From NCBI GenBank assembly GCA_002439165.1, contig DJTE01000020.1, positions 38,963 through 102,962 of the forward strand: a stretch of DNA of 64,000 nucleotides, given 5' to 3'. The notes under the pieces were generated by a model. That model was not told the DNA's origin and ran no database searches. It worked only from the letters and a program-made list of their open reading frames with translations. Both the position numbers and the translations under genes were made by a program. The stretch is from Chryseobacterium indologenes (GTDB taxonomy: Bacteria > Bacteroidota > Bacteroidia > Flavobacteriales > Weeksellaceae). Below, piece by piece: positions 18,443 through 27,629 of the stretch. Numbering within the stretch: position 1 is the first letter of the stretch; the number at the start of each line of letters is the position of its first letter.

Positions 18443-19534
18443 ATGAGCAATAATAAATTTTTAATAACAGTGGCTTTATTTGTAAGCACAATGTCTTTTT
18501 CCCAGGTGGGAATAGGAACTGCTAATCCCGATCCTTCTTCTATTTTGCATCTGGATGTAACCTCTCTGCCTAATGGTAATAAGAAGGGATTCTTAGGCCC
18601 GAAGGTAGCTTTACTATCAGCGTCAGACGTTACCACTATCCCTTCACCGGCTAATGGATTATTGGTATATAATTTAGGAACAGCTGGACTTACTTATGAA
18701 GGATATATGTTCTGGAACGGTACTTCGTGGCGGATTTTTGATAATTCTACCACAGTAAACGGTACTATAAATACACTGGCCTGTACGGGAGCCGAACTGT
18801 TTCCGGGAACCTATACTTCAGGTGTAGCTTATTCAGGAACAATGAAAGTACCTTATACAGGAGGTAATGGAGGGGTTTATTCAGCAGGTTCACCAATAGC
18901 ATCCACAGGAGTAACAGGTCTTACAGCAACCTTACAGTCCGGCAAAACAAATGTAGGATCAGGTGAATTATTGTATTCGGTAACGGGAACTCCCAATGCC
19001 TCTTCACCTGTTTTGGCAACATTTGCATTACCTTCTGTAGCAGGAGCTTCCGGCTGTAGTGCTACTGTTGGACGCACACTCTTTGATTCAGAGGGAAGTA
19101 AAGTATATAAAGTGAAACATCGGGGAAGAAATATTGATACTGATGGATTTCCTAAACCGACTTTAATTGCTCCTGAAATGAATTTGCAGTTCAGGTGGGC
19201 GGTGGTCGGTGGGATTAATCGTTTACAGATAAGATTGGTCAATGCTCCTTCAGCCAATGTAAGTGTTTTTTACATAGGACATTGGTCCGGAGCTACCCAC
19301 AGTGATGATTATAATACTTTTACATTTACACCTGCTAACTATAATATCTATCAGAACATAGATGGTGACTGGAGAAACAGATGGGGATACTACTATCAGT
19401 TTGCTACCAATGAAGAACGTATGGGGGACAATAATCCCATTAATTTTGTAGCCAATTTATATGGATTGTGTGGGTATAATAATGGATGGGGTGCTGCAAA
19501 TGAGCCTTACTCTTTAGCTCTGGAATTATTCTGA
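18443..19534 (+). CDS. Secreted hypothetical protein with VGIGT-type N-terminus, paralog 2
   Basis: This encodes 363 residues with a signal peptide ending near MSFSQ. It opens QVGIGTANPDPSSILHLDV and has YMFWNGTSWRIF, as in the gene at 16889. The middle is rich in Gly, Thr, Ser and Ala (about residues 120-200), suggesting a beta-rich, repetitive extracellular domain. The C-terminal half (HRGRNIDTDGFPKP, WRNRWGYYYQF) differs from the paralog. No T9SS sorting domain is evident. A strong terminator follows. Function unknown; cell-surface or secreted. Confidence 0.7.
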   Translation: MSNNKFLITVALFVSTMSFSQVGIGTANPDPSSILHLDVTSLPNGNKKGFLGPKVALLSASDVTTIPSPANGLLVYNLGTAGLTYEGYMFWNGTSWRIFDNSTTVNGTINTLACTGAELFPGTYTSGVAYSGTMKVPYTGGNGGVYSAGSPIASTGVTGLTATLQSGKTNVGSGELLYSVTGTPNASSPVLATFALPSVAGASGCSATVGRTLFDSEGSKVYKVKHRGRNIDTDGFPKPTLIAPEMNLQFRWAVVGGINRLQIRLVNAPSANVSVFYIGHWSGATHSDDYNTFTFTPANYNIYQNIDGDWRNRWGYYYQFATNEERMGDNNPINFVANLYGLCGYNNGWGAANEPYSLALELF

Positions 19535-19903
19535 TCAGAAACTATATTGTCATTTGTTTCCTCTTTTAACGGCAAAAGAAGCTAAAACTGATTTTATCCT
19601 GAAATATAAAGTATCATCCTGTTATTTTCAATACCCAAATCAGAAAAGAAAGTCTGCTGTGGGCGCAGATTATCTCAGGCTTCTTTTCCTGAGAATGACT
19701 CAACCTTTTTTAACAGTGCTTTAAAAAGGTTGAGTTTTCAGTTTATCCCCTAATCAGTAAAAATTATAAATCAAATATAGAATAGTATAATCCGGATCTC
19801 TAAAATAATAATCAACTTTATATGTACTAATCTTATAATAAAAATAGAGCGGGATATAACCCATAAGAGTTAATCTGCCTTTGAAAAATCAAATAGAACC
19901 GCA
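19535..19903. other. 369-bp intergenic region
   Basis: It contains the terminator at 19698-19740 and then AT-rich sequence leading to the second HMA-AraC gene, with a possible -7 element GCCTTTG near 19877. Nothing else is seen. The 33-bp operator motif is not present at the expected 59-bp distance. Confidence 0.5.
19698..19740 (+). terminator. Strong terminator after the second secreted-protein gene
   Basis: A 13-bp perfect stem ACTCAACCTTTTT / AAAAAGGTTGAGT with a 12-nt loop, followed by TTTTC. Confidence 0.7.
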
Positions 19904-20500
19904 ATGACAAATACTTCCAAAATACACATCAAAGGGATGGTATGCAGCAGGTGTATCTACGTTCTGTCTGATGCCTTATCCCAGCTTGGGCTGGAGCTCG
20001 CCGAGGTACGTTTAGGTGAGGTGATCCTGAAGAAAAACAATCCGGATTTTGACGAGCAGACGATCCGGTCTGTATTGCAGGCATTGGGATTCGACCTGCT
20101 GTACAACAGACATCAGAAGATTATTGAAGATATAAAGACTGCCGTGCAAAAAGGTATTCAGCAGCAGTTAGATACCGGAAAGCCTGTAAGGTTTTCAGTA
20201 TTGATAAGCAATGAACTGAATAAAGACTATGGAAGCCTTAGCTCTCTTTTTTCCCTTTTTCACGAATATACACTTGAAAAATTTATTATTTACAGTAAAA
20301 TAGAAAAAGTGAAAGAACTTTTGGTCTATACCGATCAGTCATTATCAGATATAGCCTATAACCTGGGTTACAGCAGCCCTGCCCATCTTTCCAATCAGCT
20401 GAAAAAGCATACCGGCTTTACTTCTGCTTACTTCAAAAAAATCCGGGCAGATAAAAATGCCGTTATTCAAAGAAATAATCCTGACCACGATAACCTGTAA
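19904..20500 (+). CDS. Second AraC regulator with N-terminal HMA metal-binding domain
   Basis: This encodes 198 residues with the same architecture as the gene at 10485. An HMA domain with MVCSRC lies at about residues 12-17, then a linker, then an AraC DNA-binding domain (KVKELLVYTDQSLSDIAYNL, SSPAHLSNQLKKHTG). EKVKELLVY, YSS-AHLSNQ/YLSNQ and the TG-T--YFK/QFK ends align closely with the paralog, so the pair arose by duplication or came from related modules. It lies 1.5 kb upstream of the RND operon. It may control the AAG-class operator sites; this is inference. Confidence 0.85.
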   Translation: MTNTSKIHIKGMVCSRCIYVLSDALSQLGLELAEVRLGEVILKKNNPDFDEQTIRSVLQALGFDLLYNRHQKIIEDIKTAVQKGIQQQLDTGKPVRFSVLISNELNKDYGSLSSLFSLFHEYTLEKFIIYSKIEKVKELLVYTDQSLSDIAYNLGYSSPAHLSNQLKKHTGFTSAYFKKIRADKNAVIQRNNPDHDNL

Positions 20501-20562
20501 GGTTAAGTAAATATATGAAAGACACAAAAAGCTGAAATAAGTGTTATTTTTTATATACCTAT

Positions 20563-21747
20563 TTATTGATCTAATCTTTCAGAATATTTTGTTGCAGGAG
20601 GTATAACAATAGCGTCGTACTTTTGGATATAGCCAACGATAGAATGATTGAGCCGGATGTTACGCTTTATACTCAGTTCTTTTAGCATATTCAGATCCAC
20701 AACGGTCCATTGGTCTGCAAAGGCATATTTCAGCAGTTCCTTATCTTCATCTTCTGTGAGGTCTTCCGTTTTTCCTGTTTTGTTATTGAAGATGTATCTG
20801 GGAAAACTGATTATAGAAAACGATTTCGACTGATTCACATTCGCCAGTTCATAGATCATATTGCCTACTTCCAGGCTTCCGCTGAAACTTGTTCCTCTGG
20901 CTGTATGAACAGCCCCCAGCTTAATCAATATTTTTACAGAATCCTGTTTTAAACTTTGACGGTGATAATATTGGGTGAAATTACGTTTCATATTGTCAAC
21001 CCGAAACTGCCAGAAGCCCTGCGTAATCTGATGATTGATCATCAAAGACCGCTCGAATTCTTCTATCAAAGGGAGATTTATTTTATTTTTTGAGAGTGAT
21101 AAAAAAGTTTTCAATTCATTGGAACGAAGCAGATTATTCATCAGTTCAGGATTGAAATTATTTTTTCCTTTTTTATATTCAGATTCGGTGAGCGTATATA
21201 CTTTTTTATATAAATCTGCAGAAACCTTTTCTTTATCTGAGTTCCTGTAAAGTTCATCAATCAGAAAAAGATAAGAAGAATAGCTTTCAAAGTCTATTCC
21301 GGAAAGGTTGATATGATATTTTTTCAATTGCCGGAGTGTTTCCTCTTCTTCTTTAGTTCTGAAGAATCCAAATGGTGGGATCCCGGTTTGAGATAAATAT
21401 TTTAAATAATATGATTTTAAAGGAAAAGAATTTTCAGCTAACTCCGAAAGCTTTTTTGCTGACACCGGACCAATCTCAGTGAGATAATGATCATATCCGT
21501 TTTCTTTAAAAAAGGGTAGTAAAGAGCTTACCAATGTTTCAATAGAATGTATATCGTGCTGTTCTCCAATTAAAAAGAACTGAGATTCCTTAATTTTATT
21601 TTTTATGAATTCCGATCCTTTTCCGGTAAAATTTCCATCCTGATCCAACGTGAAATAAGAGGTAGATTCCTTGATAACAGTATGCTCCTGTTGTGAAAAT
21701 ACAGCAGCCCAAAAAACTAAAAAGTAAACTGTAATATATTTTTTCAT
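20563..21747 (-). CDS. Secreted EreA/ChaN-superfamily-like protein
   Basis: This encodes 394 residues with a signal peptide ending near AAVFSQ. The motif FFLIGEQHD early in the chain and IKLGAVHTARG later are the GExH and GxxH elements of the erythromycin-esterase/ChaN/TraB(TIKI)-like fold, in which paired Glu and His bind a metal or act in catalysis. Between them SGIDFESYS fits the family's middle motif. The substrate is unknown; some members are hydrolases or haem-uptake lipoproteins, so macrolide resistance should not be assumed. It is divergent from the RND operon. Confidence 0.6.
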   Translation of the reverse strand: MKKYITVYFLVFWAAVFSQQEHTVIKESTSYFTLDQDGNFTGKGSEFIKNKIKESQFFLIGEQHDIHSIETLVSSLLPFFKENGYDHYLTEIGPVSAKKLSELAENSFPLKSYYLKYLSQTGIPPFGFFRTKEEEETLRQLKKYHINLSGIDFESYSSYLFLIDELYRNSDKEKVSADLYKKVYTLTESEYKKGKNNFNPELMNNLLRSNELKTFLSLSKNKINLPLIEEFERSLMINHQITQGFWQFRVDNMKRNFTQYYHRQSLKQDSVKILIKLGAVHTARGTSFSGSLEVGNMIYELANVNQSKSFSIISFPRYIFNNKTGKTEDLTEDEDKELLKYAFADQWTVVDLNMLKELSIKRNIRLNHSIVGYIQKYDAIVIPPATKYSERLDQ

Positions 21748-21958
21748 TGTGCTTTTATGGATAACGTAACCAAATTTAAATTATTTCACTTCAATAACAT
21801 GAAGTATCCGTTTTTATAGGAAACAGACCGGCGAAAACAGAGTTTTTTCCATATTACATTCGCAGTATTTCTTCATTTCAGGCCAATACTGTTATCCTCA
21901 AAAAACCGCATTCAAGATCGGTTTTCTAAGCTCCTTTATATCATACAGATAAAATTAA

Positions 21959-21991
21959 GAAATGTTACAAAACCTAAAAGCAATTGTGTAA
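21959..21991 (+). promoter_or_regulatory. 33-bp candidate HMA-AraC operator, site F (RND operon), AAG class
   Basis: GAAAT-G-TTACAAAA at offsets 0-13, AAAG at 18-21, GTAA at 29-32. TACATTTG (22014-22021), a full match to TAnnTTTG, places TTTG at offset 59. It lies in the 316-bp divergent gap 21748-22063, where nothing else is recognised. Confidence 0.65.
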
Positions 21992-22063
21992 AAAGCAGCT
22001 TAATACACCACGGTACATTTGTCATTAATTATTCTTGATTGTATTATCCTAAATTTTAATAAT

Positions 22064-23122
22064 ATGTTACATAAATTATCTACGTTGCAAAAGCCGGCTG
22101 TTATTATTCCGCTGCTTAGTCTCTTTTTAGCGGCTTGCGGCGGTAAAGAACAGAAACAGGCTGCAGCTCCGGCAAACACTAAGCTGCCCGTTGATATCAT
22201 CGTGGCACAGCAGGAAGCTCTGAATCTGGAAGAGTCACTCGTAGGGACCATAGAACCCTTTCGGGAAGTCGCTATCGTTGGGGAACTGGCACAGAAAATA
22301 ACCAGAGTGGCCTTTAAAGACGGAAGCTACGTAAAGCAGGGCGCAGTACTCTACACCCTCAACGATGCAGAGATCACTTCCCGCCTGAGACAGGTGGCTG
22401 CACAGATAAAACTGGCAAAGATTACCCAGCAGCGTCTGGCGAATCTTTTGAAAACAGAAACCGTTAACCAGCAGGAATACGATGAAGCCCATATGCAGCT
22501 GAATACCCTGGAAGCCCAGCAGGACCTCTTACGCGCAGAACTGAGCAAAACAGTCATCAGGGCTCCTTTTTCAGGTAAAATAGGAATCACAAAACTGCAG
22601 ACAGGCGCTTATGTTTCCCCTGGAACAACGCTCGTTACCCTGCAGGATCAGGGAAGTATTAAGATCAGCTTTTCCGTTCCCGAGCAATACCTTTCTTATG
22701 TACAAATGGGCAGTACCATAAAATTCAAAACCGTTCTTTCCGATAAAGAATATACGGCTTCCATCATAGCCACCGAACCGGGACTGGAAGCCCAGGGAAG
22801 AAGTCTGCTGGTACAGGCTGTAACCTCCAATGATAATGGAATGTTACGTGCAGGTCTTTCTGTAAAAGTACTGTTCAACACCGGAGAAAAAGGAGCAACA
22901 GGCGTACAGCTGCCTTCAGAAGCTCTGGTACCCGGACAGAAGGGCTATAATGCATTTGTAATCAAAAAAGGAGTAGCCAAAACCGTACCGGTCACTATTG
23001 GAAACCGTACCGAAACAAAGGTTACCATCACGTCCGGGATCAGTACAGGAGATAGCGTTATTGTCTCCAATATCCTGCGCCTGGGCGACGGAATGCCGGT
23101 AGCCCCGGTTCCGGTTAAATAA
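22064..23122 (+). CDS. RND efflux periplasmic adaptor (membrane fusion lipoprotein)
   Basis: This encodes 352 residues. I chose ATG at 22064; an in-frame TTG at 22019 lies within the promoter. The signal peptide has a lipobox LFLAAC, so the protein is lipid-anchored. The lipoyl-like half-motifs are VAIVGELAQKITRVAFKDGS and VIRAPFSGKIGITKLQTGA, with a helical hairpin between (LRQVAAQIKLAKITQQR). It bridges the inner-membrane pump and the outer-membrane channel. It is the first gene of an adaptor-pump-channel operon, with 20 bp to the pump gene. Confidence 0.93.
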   Translation: MLHKLSTLQKPAVIIPLLSLFLAACGGKEQKQAAAPANTKLPVDIIVAQQEALNLEESLVGTIEPFREVAIVGELAQKITRVAFKDGSYVKQGAVLYTLNDAEITSRLRQVAAQIKLAKITQQRLANLLKTETVNQQEYDEAHMQLNTLEAQQDLLRAELSKTVIRAPFSGKIGITKLQTGAYVSPGTTLVTLQDQGSIKISFSVPEQYLSYVQMGSTIKFKTVLSDKEYTASIIATEPGLEAQGRSLLVQAVTSNDNGMLRAGLSVKVLFNTGEKGATGVQLPSEALVPGQKGYNAFVIKKGVAKTVPVTIGNRTETKVTITSGISTGDSVIVSNILRLGDGMPVAPVPVK

Positions 23123-23142
23123 TTCAATAAAATTTCAGCACA

Positions 23143-26100
23143 ATGAGTATTTCAGATTTAAGTATAAAAAAACCTGTATTGGCAGGCGTATTCTCCCTGC
23201 TGATCGTTATCCTCGGCATTGTAGGATGGAAGCAGCTCGGTATCAGGGAATTTCCGCTTACCGAACCGCCGGTGATCTCCGTCATTACCTTTTATCCCGG
23301 GGCAAGTCCCGATGTTATCGCATCCAAGCTTACCCGGCCGATGGAAGAATCCATTGCAGAGGCAAGCGGTATCCGTACCATATCTTCCGAGTCCAGGGAG
23401 CAGGTGAGCGTTATTTCAGTAGAATTTAACAGGGATATAGACCTGGAAGATGCCCTGAACGATGTAAGGGATAAAGTTTCCAAATCCAGGAAACAGCTTC
23501 CTGCCGATGTAGATCCGCCTATTGTTCAAAAAGCCACATCGCCTGATAACCTTGTAGCCTTTCTGGAAGTAGAAAGCGATACCAAAGATATAAAAGAGGT
23601 AAGTCACCTCGCTTCAACCACTATCAAAGACAGGATGCAGTCCATCCCGGGAATCAACAATGTAGCCATCGTAGGTGAACATAAATATGCGATGCGCCTG
23701 CGTTTTGACCCTGTGAAGCTGGCTGCCTACAACCTTACCCCGGAAGATATCCGCAGAGCATTGCTACGGGAGAATATAGACCTTCCCTCAGGCAGACTGG
23801 AGGGTAACCAGACCGAACTGAGTATCCGCACACTTGGAAGACTGACCACCGCCGAAGATTTTGAGCAGATGCTCATCAAGCAGGTAGGTAATACCGTTAT
23901 TTATTTAAAAGATATAGGCTCGGCAGAGCTGGGCGAAGAAAACGAGCGTACTGCCATCATCAACGAAACCGGGAACATCAACCGTGTAGGTATAGGAGTT
24001 GCCGTGCAGATACAGCGGGGTGCCAACGCTATACAGGTGGTAGATGAATTTTACAAACGGCTGGATCAGCTTCGTAAGGAGATTCCCTCAGATTACCGTC
24101 TTATTGTCGGGTTTGACTTTACCAAATCCGTAAGAGAATCCATTAAGGAAGTAGAAGAAACCCTGTTTATTGCCTTTGGGCTTGTGGTGCTCATCATCTT
24201 CCTGTTCCTGCGTGACTGGCGTTCTACCATTATTCCGGTAATAGCAATTCCGGTGTCTATACTTTCGGCATTCTTCATTATGTATGTCGCCGGGTTTTCC
24301 ATCAATGTGCTTACCCTTTTAGGACTGGTGCTTGCCATAGGCCTGGTGGTAGACGATGCCATTGTGGTACTCGAAAATATTTATAAAAAAATAGAAGAAG
24401 GGATGTCTCCTATACAGGCAGCTTTCAAAGGATCCAGAGAAATCTACTTTGCCGTTATTTCTACCACTATTACACTGGCGGCGGTATTTCTGCCTATTGT
24501 ATTTATGGGAGGAATCAGCGGTCAGCTTTTCCTTGAATTTGCCATTGTGGTATCCGGTTCCGTACTGGTATCTGCCTTTGTAGCCCTGACGCTCACCCCG
24601 ATGCTGAGTGCCTATTTCCTTAAAAAGAAAGAAAAGCCGAATTGGTTTTATCGGGTTACAGAACCTTTTTTTGTATGGCTTAATAATGGTTATTTTAAAA
24701 TTCTGAAGGCCTTTATGAAAGTAAGATGGATGGCTTGGGTATTCCTGGCAGGAACTACTTTGCTCATCTATTTTGTAGGCAAAAGCCTGCCTTCCGAGCT
24801 GGCACCTGTTGAAGACCGTTCCAATCTGAGCCTTATTGCCATTGCGCCGGAGGGAGTCTCCTTTGAGTATATGAAAAAAAATATGATCGAAGTCGGTAAA
24901 TACGTCAACGATAATACAGACGGCCTTTATCAGACCTATTCTATGGTAGCCATTTCTTTTATCCCTGCTCCGGCCCCTGTAAATGTTGCCGCGCAGAGTA
25001 TCTACCTCAAAGAACCTAAAGAAAGAAAAGCTTCTATCCAGGATCTGTACAACCAGTACGGGGCAGCCTCCGGACAGTTCCGGGGATTCCTGCTGTTTCC
25101 TTACCTGCCACCTACTATCGGTACCCGTTATGGAGGCGGTATGCCCGTGCAGTTTGTGTTGCAATCACCCAATCTCGACAGCCTAACGGCTGTACTGCCC
25201 AAGTTTTTAGCCGCAGCCCGTCAGAGTAAAAAACTAATGTTCGTAGACTCGGATCTGAAAATAAACAAACCCGAAGTAAAAATAAACATAGACCGCAGAA
25301 AAGCAGCAATGATGGGAGTCTCTATGGAAGAAGTTGCCAGAACCCTGCAGCTTTCCTTATCGGGACAGCGTTATGGCTATTTCCTGCGCAACGACAGGCA
25401 GTATGAAGTAATCGGTCAATTGGAACGAAAAATGAGAAATGATGCCAGCGACCTTAATTCCATCTATGTACGTTCCGCAACAGGACAGATGATTCCTCTG
25501 GGTAATCTTATTACCAAGGAAGAAGCAGTAAGTCCCGCAGCTATATACCGATACGACCAGTACACTTCAGCTACCATTTCGGCAGCCACTGCTCCGGGAG
25601 TAAGCCTTGCAGAGGGTATAGAAGAGATAGAGCAGATCAAGAAAAAAGTTTTAGGAGACAACTTCAAAAGCTCGCTGGCCGGGCAGTCCAGAGATTATAG
25701 AGAAAGCCAGGGCAATATTATGTTTACCCTGATCCTTGCACTGGTGCTGATCTATATGATCCTTGCCGCCCAGTTTGAAAGTTTAAGAGATCCTCTTACC
25801 ATAATGCTTACCGTGCCTATGGCCGTAACAGGTGCTGTCCTCAGTCTTTCCTGGTTTGGCCAGAGTCTGAATGTCTTCAGCCAGATCGGGATCATTACAC
25901 TGGTAGGACTGATTACCAAAAACGGAATCCTGATTGTAGAATTTGCCAATCACCTGAAAGATCAGGGATTTTCAAAATTCGATGCTGCCTTACACGCCGC
26001 CGAGCAGCGTTTCCGTCCTATCCTGATGACTTCGCTGGCAATGATATTCGGGGCATTGCCTATTGCGCTCACACCCAACAGCCGACAGTCCTTAGGAATT

Positions 26101-26241
26101 GTAATCGCCGGAGGGCTGGTGTTTTCAGGTATACTGACCCTGTTCATTATTCCTGCCGTGTATTCCTATCTGTCCAGTAATAAACGGAGCAAGGAAGTGG
26201 TAGAAGAAGATTTTGTAAGTATTCACCCTAAAAACCATTGA
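23143..26241 (+). CDS. RND efflux pump inner-membrane permease (HAE1/AcrB type)
   Basis: This encodes 1032 residues, normal for the family. The N-terminus SIKKPVLAGVFSLLIVILG begins helix 1; two large periplasmic loops and 12 membrane helices follow the usual order. Helix 4 has the proton-relay pair in LAIGLVVDDAIVVLENI, and the second half has the matching GLITKNGILIVEFAN. This is the hydrophobe/amphiphile (HAE1) subgroup, not the CusA heavy-metal subgroup, so organic substrates are likely. Yet the operon lies inside the metal region with a shared operator motif. The stop overlaps the region just before the outer-membrane channel gene. Confidence 0.95.
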   Translation: MSISDLSIKKPVLAGVFSLLIVILGIVGWKQLGIREFPLTEPPVISVITFYPGASPDVIASKLTRPMEESIAEASGIRTISSESREQVSVISVEFNRDIDLEDALNDVRDKVSKSRKQLPADVDPPIVQKATSPDNLVAFLEVESDTKDIKEVSHLASTTIKDRMQSIPGINNVAIVGEHKYAMRLRFDPVKLAAYNLTPEDIRRALLRENIDLPSGRLEGNQTELSIRTLGRLTTAEDFEQMLIKQVGNTVIYLKDIGSAELGEENERTAIINETGNINRVGIGVAVQIQRGANAIQVVDEFYKRLDQLRKEIPSDYRLIVGFDFTKSVRESIKEVEETLFIAFGLVVLIIFLFLRDWRSTIIPVIAIPVSILSAFFIMYVAGFSINVLTLLGLVLAIGLVVDDAIVVLENIYKKIEEGMSPIQAAFKGSREIYFAVISTTITLAAVFLPIVFMGGISGQLFLEFAIVVSGSVLVSAFVALTLTPMLSAYFLKKKEKPNWFYRVTEPFFVWLNNGYFKILKAFMKVRWMAWVFLAGTTLLIYFVGKSLPSELAPVEDRSNLSLIAIAPEGVSFEYMKKNMIEVGKYVNDNTDGLYQTYSMVAISFIPAPAPVNVAAQSIYLKEPKERKASIQDLYNQYGAASGQFRGFLLFPYLPPTIGTRYGGGMPVQFVLQSPNLDSLTAVLPKFLAAARQSKKLMFVDSDLKINKPEVKINIDRRKAAMMGVSMEEVARTLQLSLSGQRYGYFLRNDRQYEVIGQLERKMRNDASDLNSIYVRSATGQMIPLGNLITKEEAVSPAAIYRYDQYTSATISAATAPGVSLAEGIEEIEQIKKKVLGDNFKSSLAGQSRDYRESQGNIMFTLILALVLIYMILAAQFESLRDPLTIMLTVPMAVTGAVLSLSWFGQSLNVFSQIGIITLVGLITKNGILIVEFANHLKDQGFSKFDAALHAAEQRFRPILMTSLAMIFGALPIALTPNSRQSLGIVIAGGLVFSGILTLFIIPAVYSYLSSNKRSKEVVEEDFVSIHPKNH

Positions 26242-26243
26242 AA

Positions 26244-27587
26244 ATGAAAAATCTATTATTGATCATCAGTACCGGATTACTGTTGATGGTGGGCAATGTC
26301 TCCCTTAAAGCACAGCAGACCACGCTTTCGCTTTCCGGGGCACTTGAAATGGCAAAGAACGGCAACAAGCAGTTACAGGCGCAGGCATTGGAAGAGATTT
26401 ATACTGCAGAGCAGACCAGGGAAACCCGCAATGGTTACCTGCCCAATATCTCTGCCGGAGCCTCCTATATCCGTTATTTCGACCGTCAGGTCATATTTAT
26501 GCCGGGCTCTCTTGTAGGTACTACCAATCCCGTAGAAGCTGTATCCGTAGGAGGAAAAAATGCACTGAACGGATTTGTGTCCCTTTATCAGCCCATCATC
26601 GATCCTTCCATACACCGCCAGTTAGGCGTGAACAAAATAAGTGAGGAAATTGAAAAAGAAAAAACCATAGACCTGCAGCGCAAGATCGCCTACAAAGTCG
26701 CTGCTCTTTACCTCAATATGCTGCTGATGAATGAGCAGACAGAGCTTTTAGATCAAAGCTTTCAGCGTAATGTAAGGGCATTAAAAGACACCCGTTTATT
26801 GTTCCTTCAGGGAAAAGCGATAAAGGCAGATACCTTAAGTAATTTTATTGCCGTGGAAAATATCAGATCCGCAGTTTCCTACCTCAAAAATAACATCGAA
26901 GTATCGGAGCTGGAACTGAAAAGACTGATCGGAATGGAAAAAGAAGAACGGATCGCACTGACCGATAAACTTGAATTTGATTTGGCATCAGAGCGATCAG
27001 CATTCAGTTCTCTGGATGAAGCACTGAAAATAGCTGCTGAAAACCGCAAAGACCTGAATATCCAGCAGCTCGTCATTAACCTCCAACAGAAAAAAACGGA
27101 AGCAACCCGTGCCGGACTGATGCCCAGATTATCCCTTATAGGTCAATACCAGATTCAGGCGCAGGAAGATGATTTCAGACTGGATACCTGGCCGAGAACC
27201 TCTTTTGTGGGACTTCAGTTCTCCGTACCGATTTTTGACGGAAACCGTACCAGGTCCCGTACAGCACAGGCTAAGATAAAAACAGACCAGGAAGTCATAC
27301 GCCTGAACGATCTTAAAGATGAGGTGAAAACCCAGCTGGCAGGTATCCTGAGCAAATGGGAAGAAGCCCTGAGACAGCTGGATATACAACAGACAACGGT
27401 AGCCTCTGCGGAGCTGAGCCACCGGATGATGGAGGACCGCTTTAAGAACGGCCGAAGTTCCCGTCTGGAGCTTACCGATGCTGAACTGGCGCTGACACAG
27501 GCCAAAATAAGCTATCTGCAGGCTGTCTATAATCTTAAGGTACTGGATGTGGAGCTGAAAAACGCACTGGGCCTGCTTGAACTTTAA
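26244..27587 (+). CDS. TolC family outer-membrane efflux channel
   Basis: This encodes 447 residues. ATG at 26244 is preferred over an in-frame TTG at 26238; it lies 2 bp after the pump's stop. A signal peptide ends near NVSLKAQ. The chain has the two OEP repeats with long helices, e.g. LSLSGALEMAKNGNKQLQAQ early and VASAELSHRMMEDRFKNGR late, the latter with the LTDAELALTQAKI segment typical of TolC homologs. It forms the trimeric exit duct for the RND pump. A 42-bp gap leads to an MFS gene. Confidence 0.93.
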   Translation: MKNLLLIISTGLLLMVGNVSLKAQQTTLSLSGALEMAKNGNKQLQAQALEEIYTAEQTRETRNGYLPNISAGASYIRYFDRQVIFMPGSLVGTTNPVEAVSVGGKNALNGFVSLYQPIIDPSIHRQLGVNKISEEIEKEKTIDLQRKIAYKVAALYLNMLLMNEQTELLDQSFQRNVRALKDTRLLFLQGKAIKADTLSNFIAVENIRSAVSYLKNNIEVSELELKRLIGMEKEERIALTDKLEFDLASERSAFSSLDEALKIAAENRKDLNIQQLVINLQQKKTEATRAGLMPRLSLIGQYQIQAQEDDFRLDTWPRTSFVGLQFSVPIFDGNRTRSRTAQAKIKTDQEVIRLNDLKDEVKTQLAGILSKWEEALRQLDIQQTTVASAELSHRMMEDRFKNGRSSRLELTDAELALTQAKISYLQAVYNLKVLDVELKNALGLLEL

Positions 27588-27629
27588 TGTAATAAAAAAC
27601 AATTATCCTTTCAACAAAAAAATAATTCA

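Noticed and set aside
22019..22063. TTG start extending the RND adaptor by 15 residues
   Set aside because: It overlaps the TACATTTG promoter element, and the signal peptide with lipobox starts correctly at ATG 22064.
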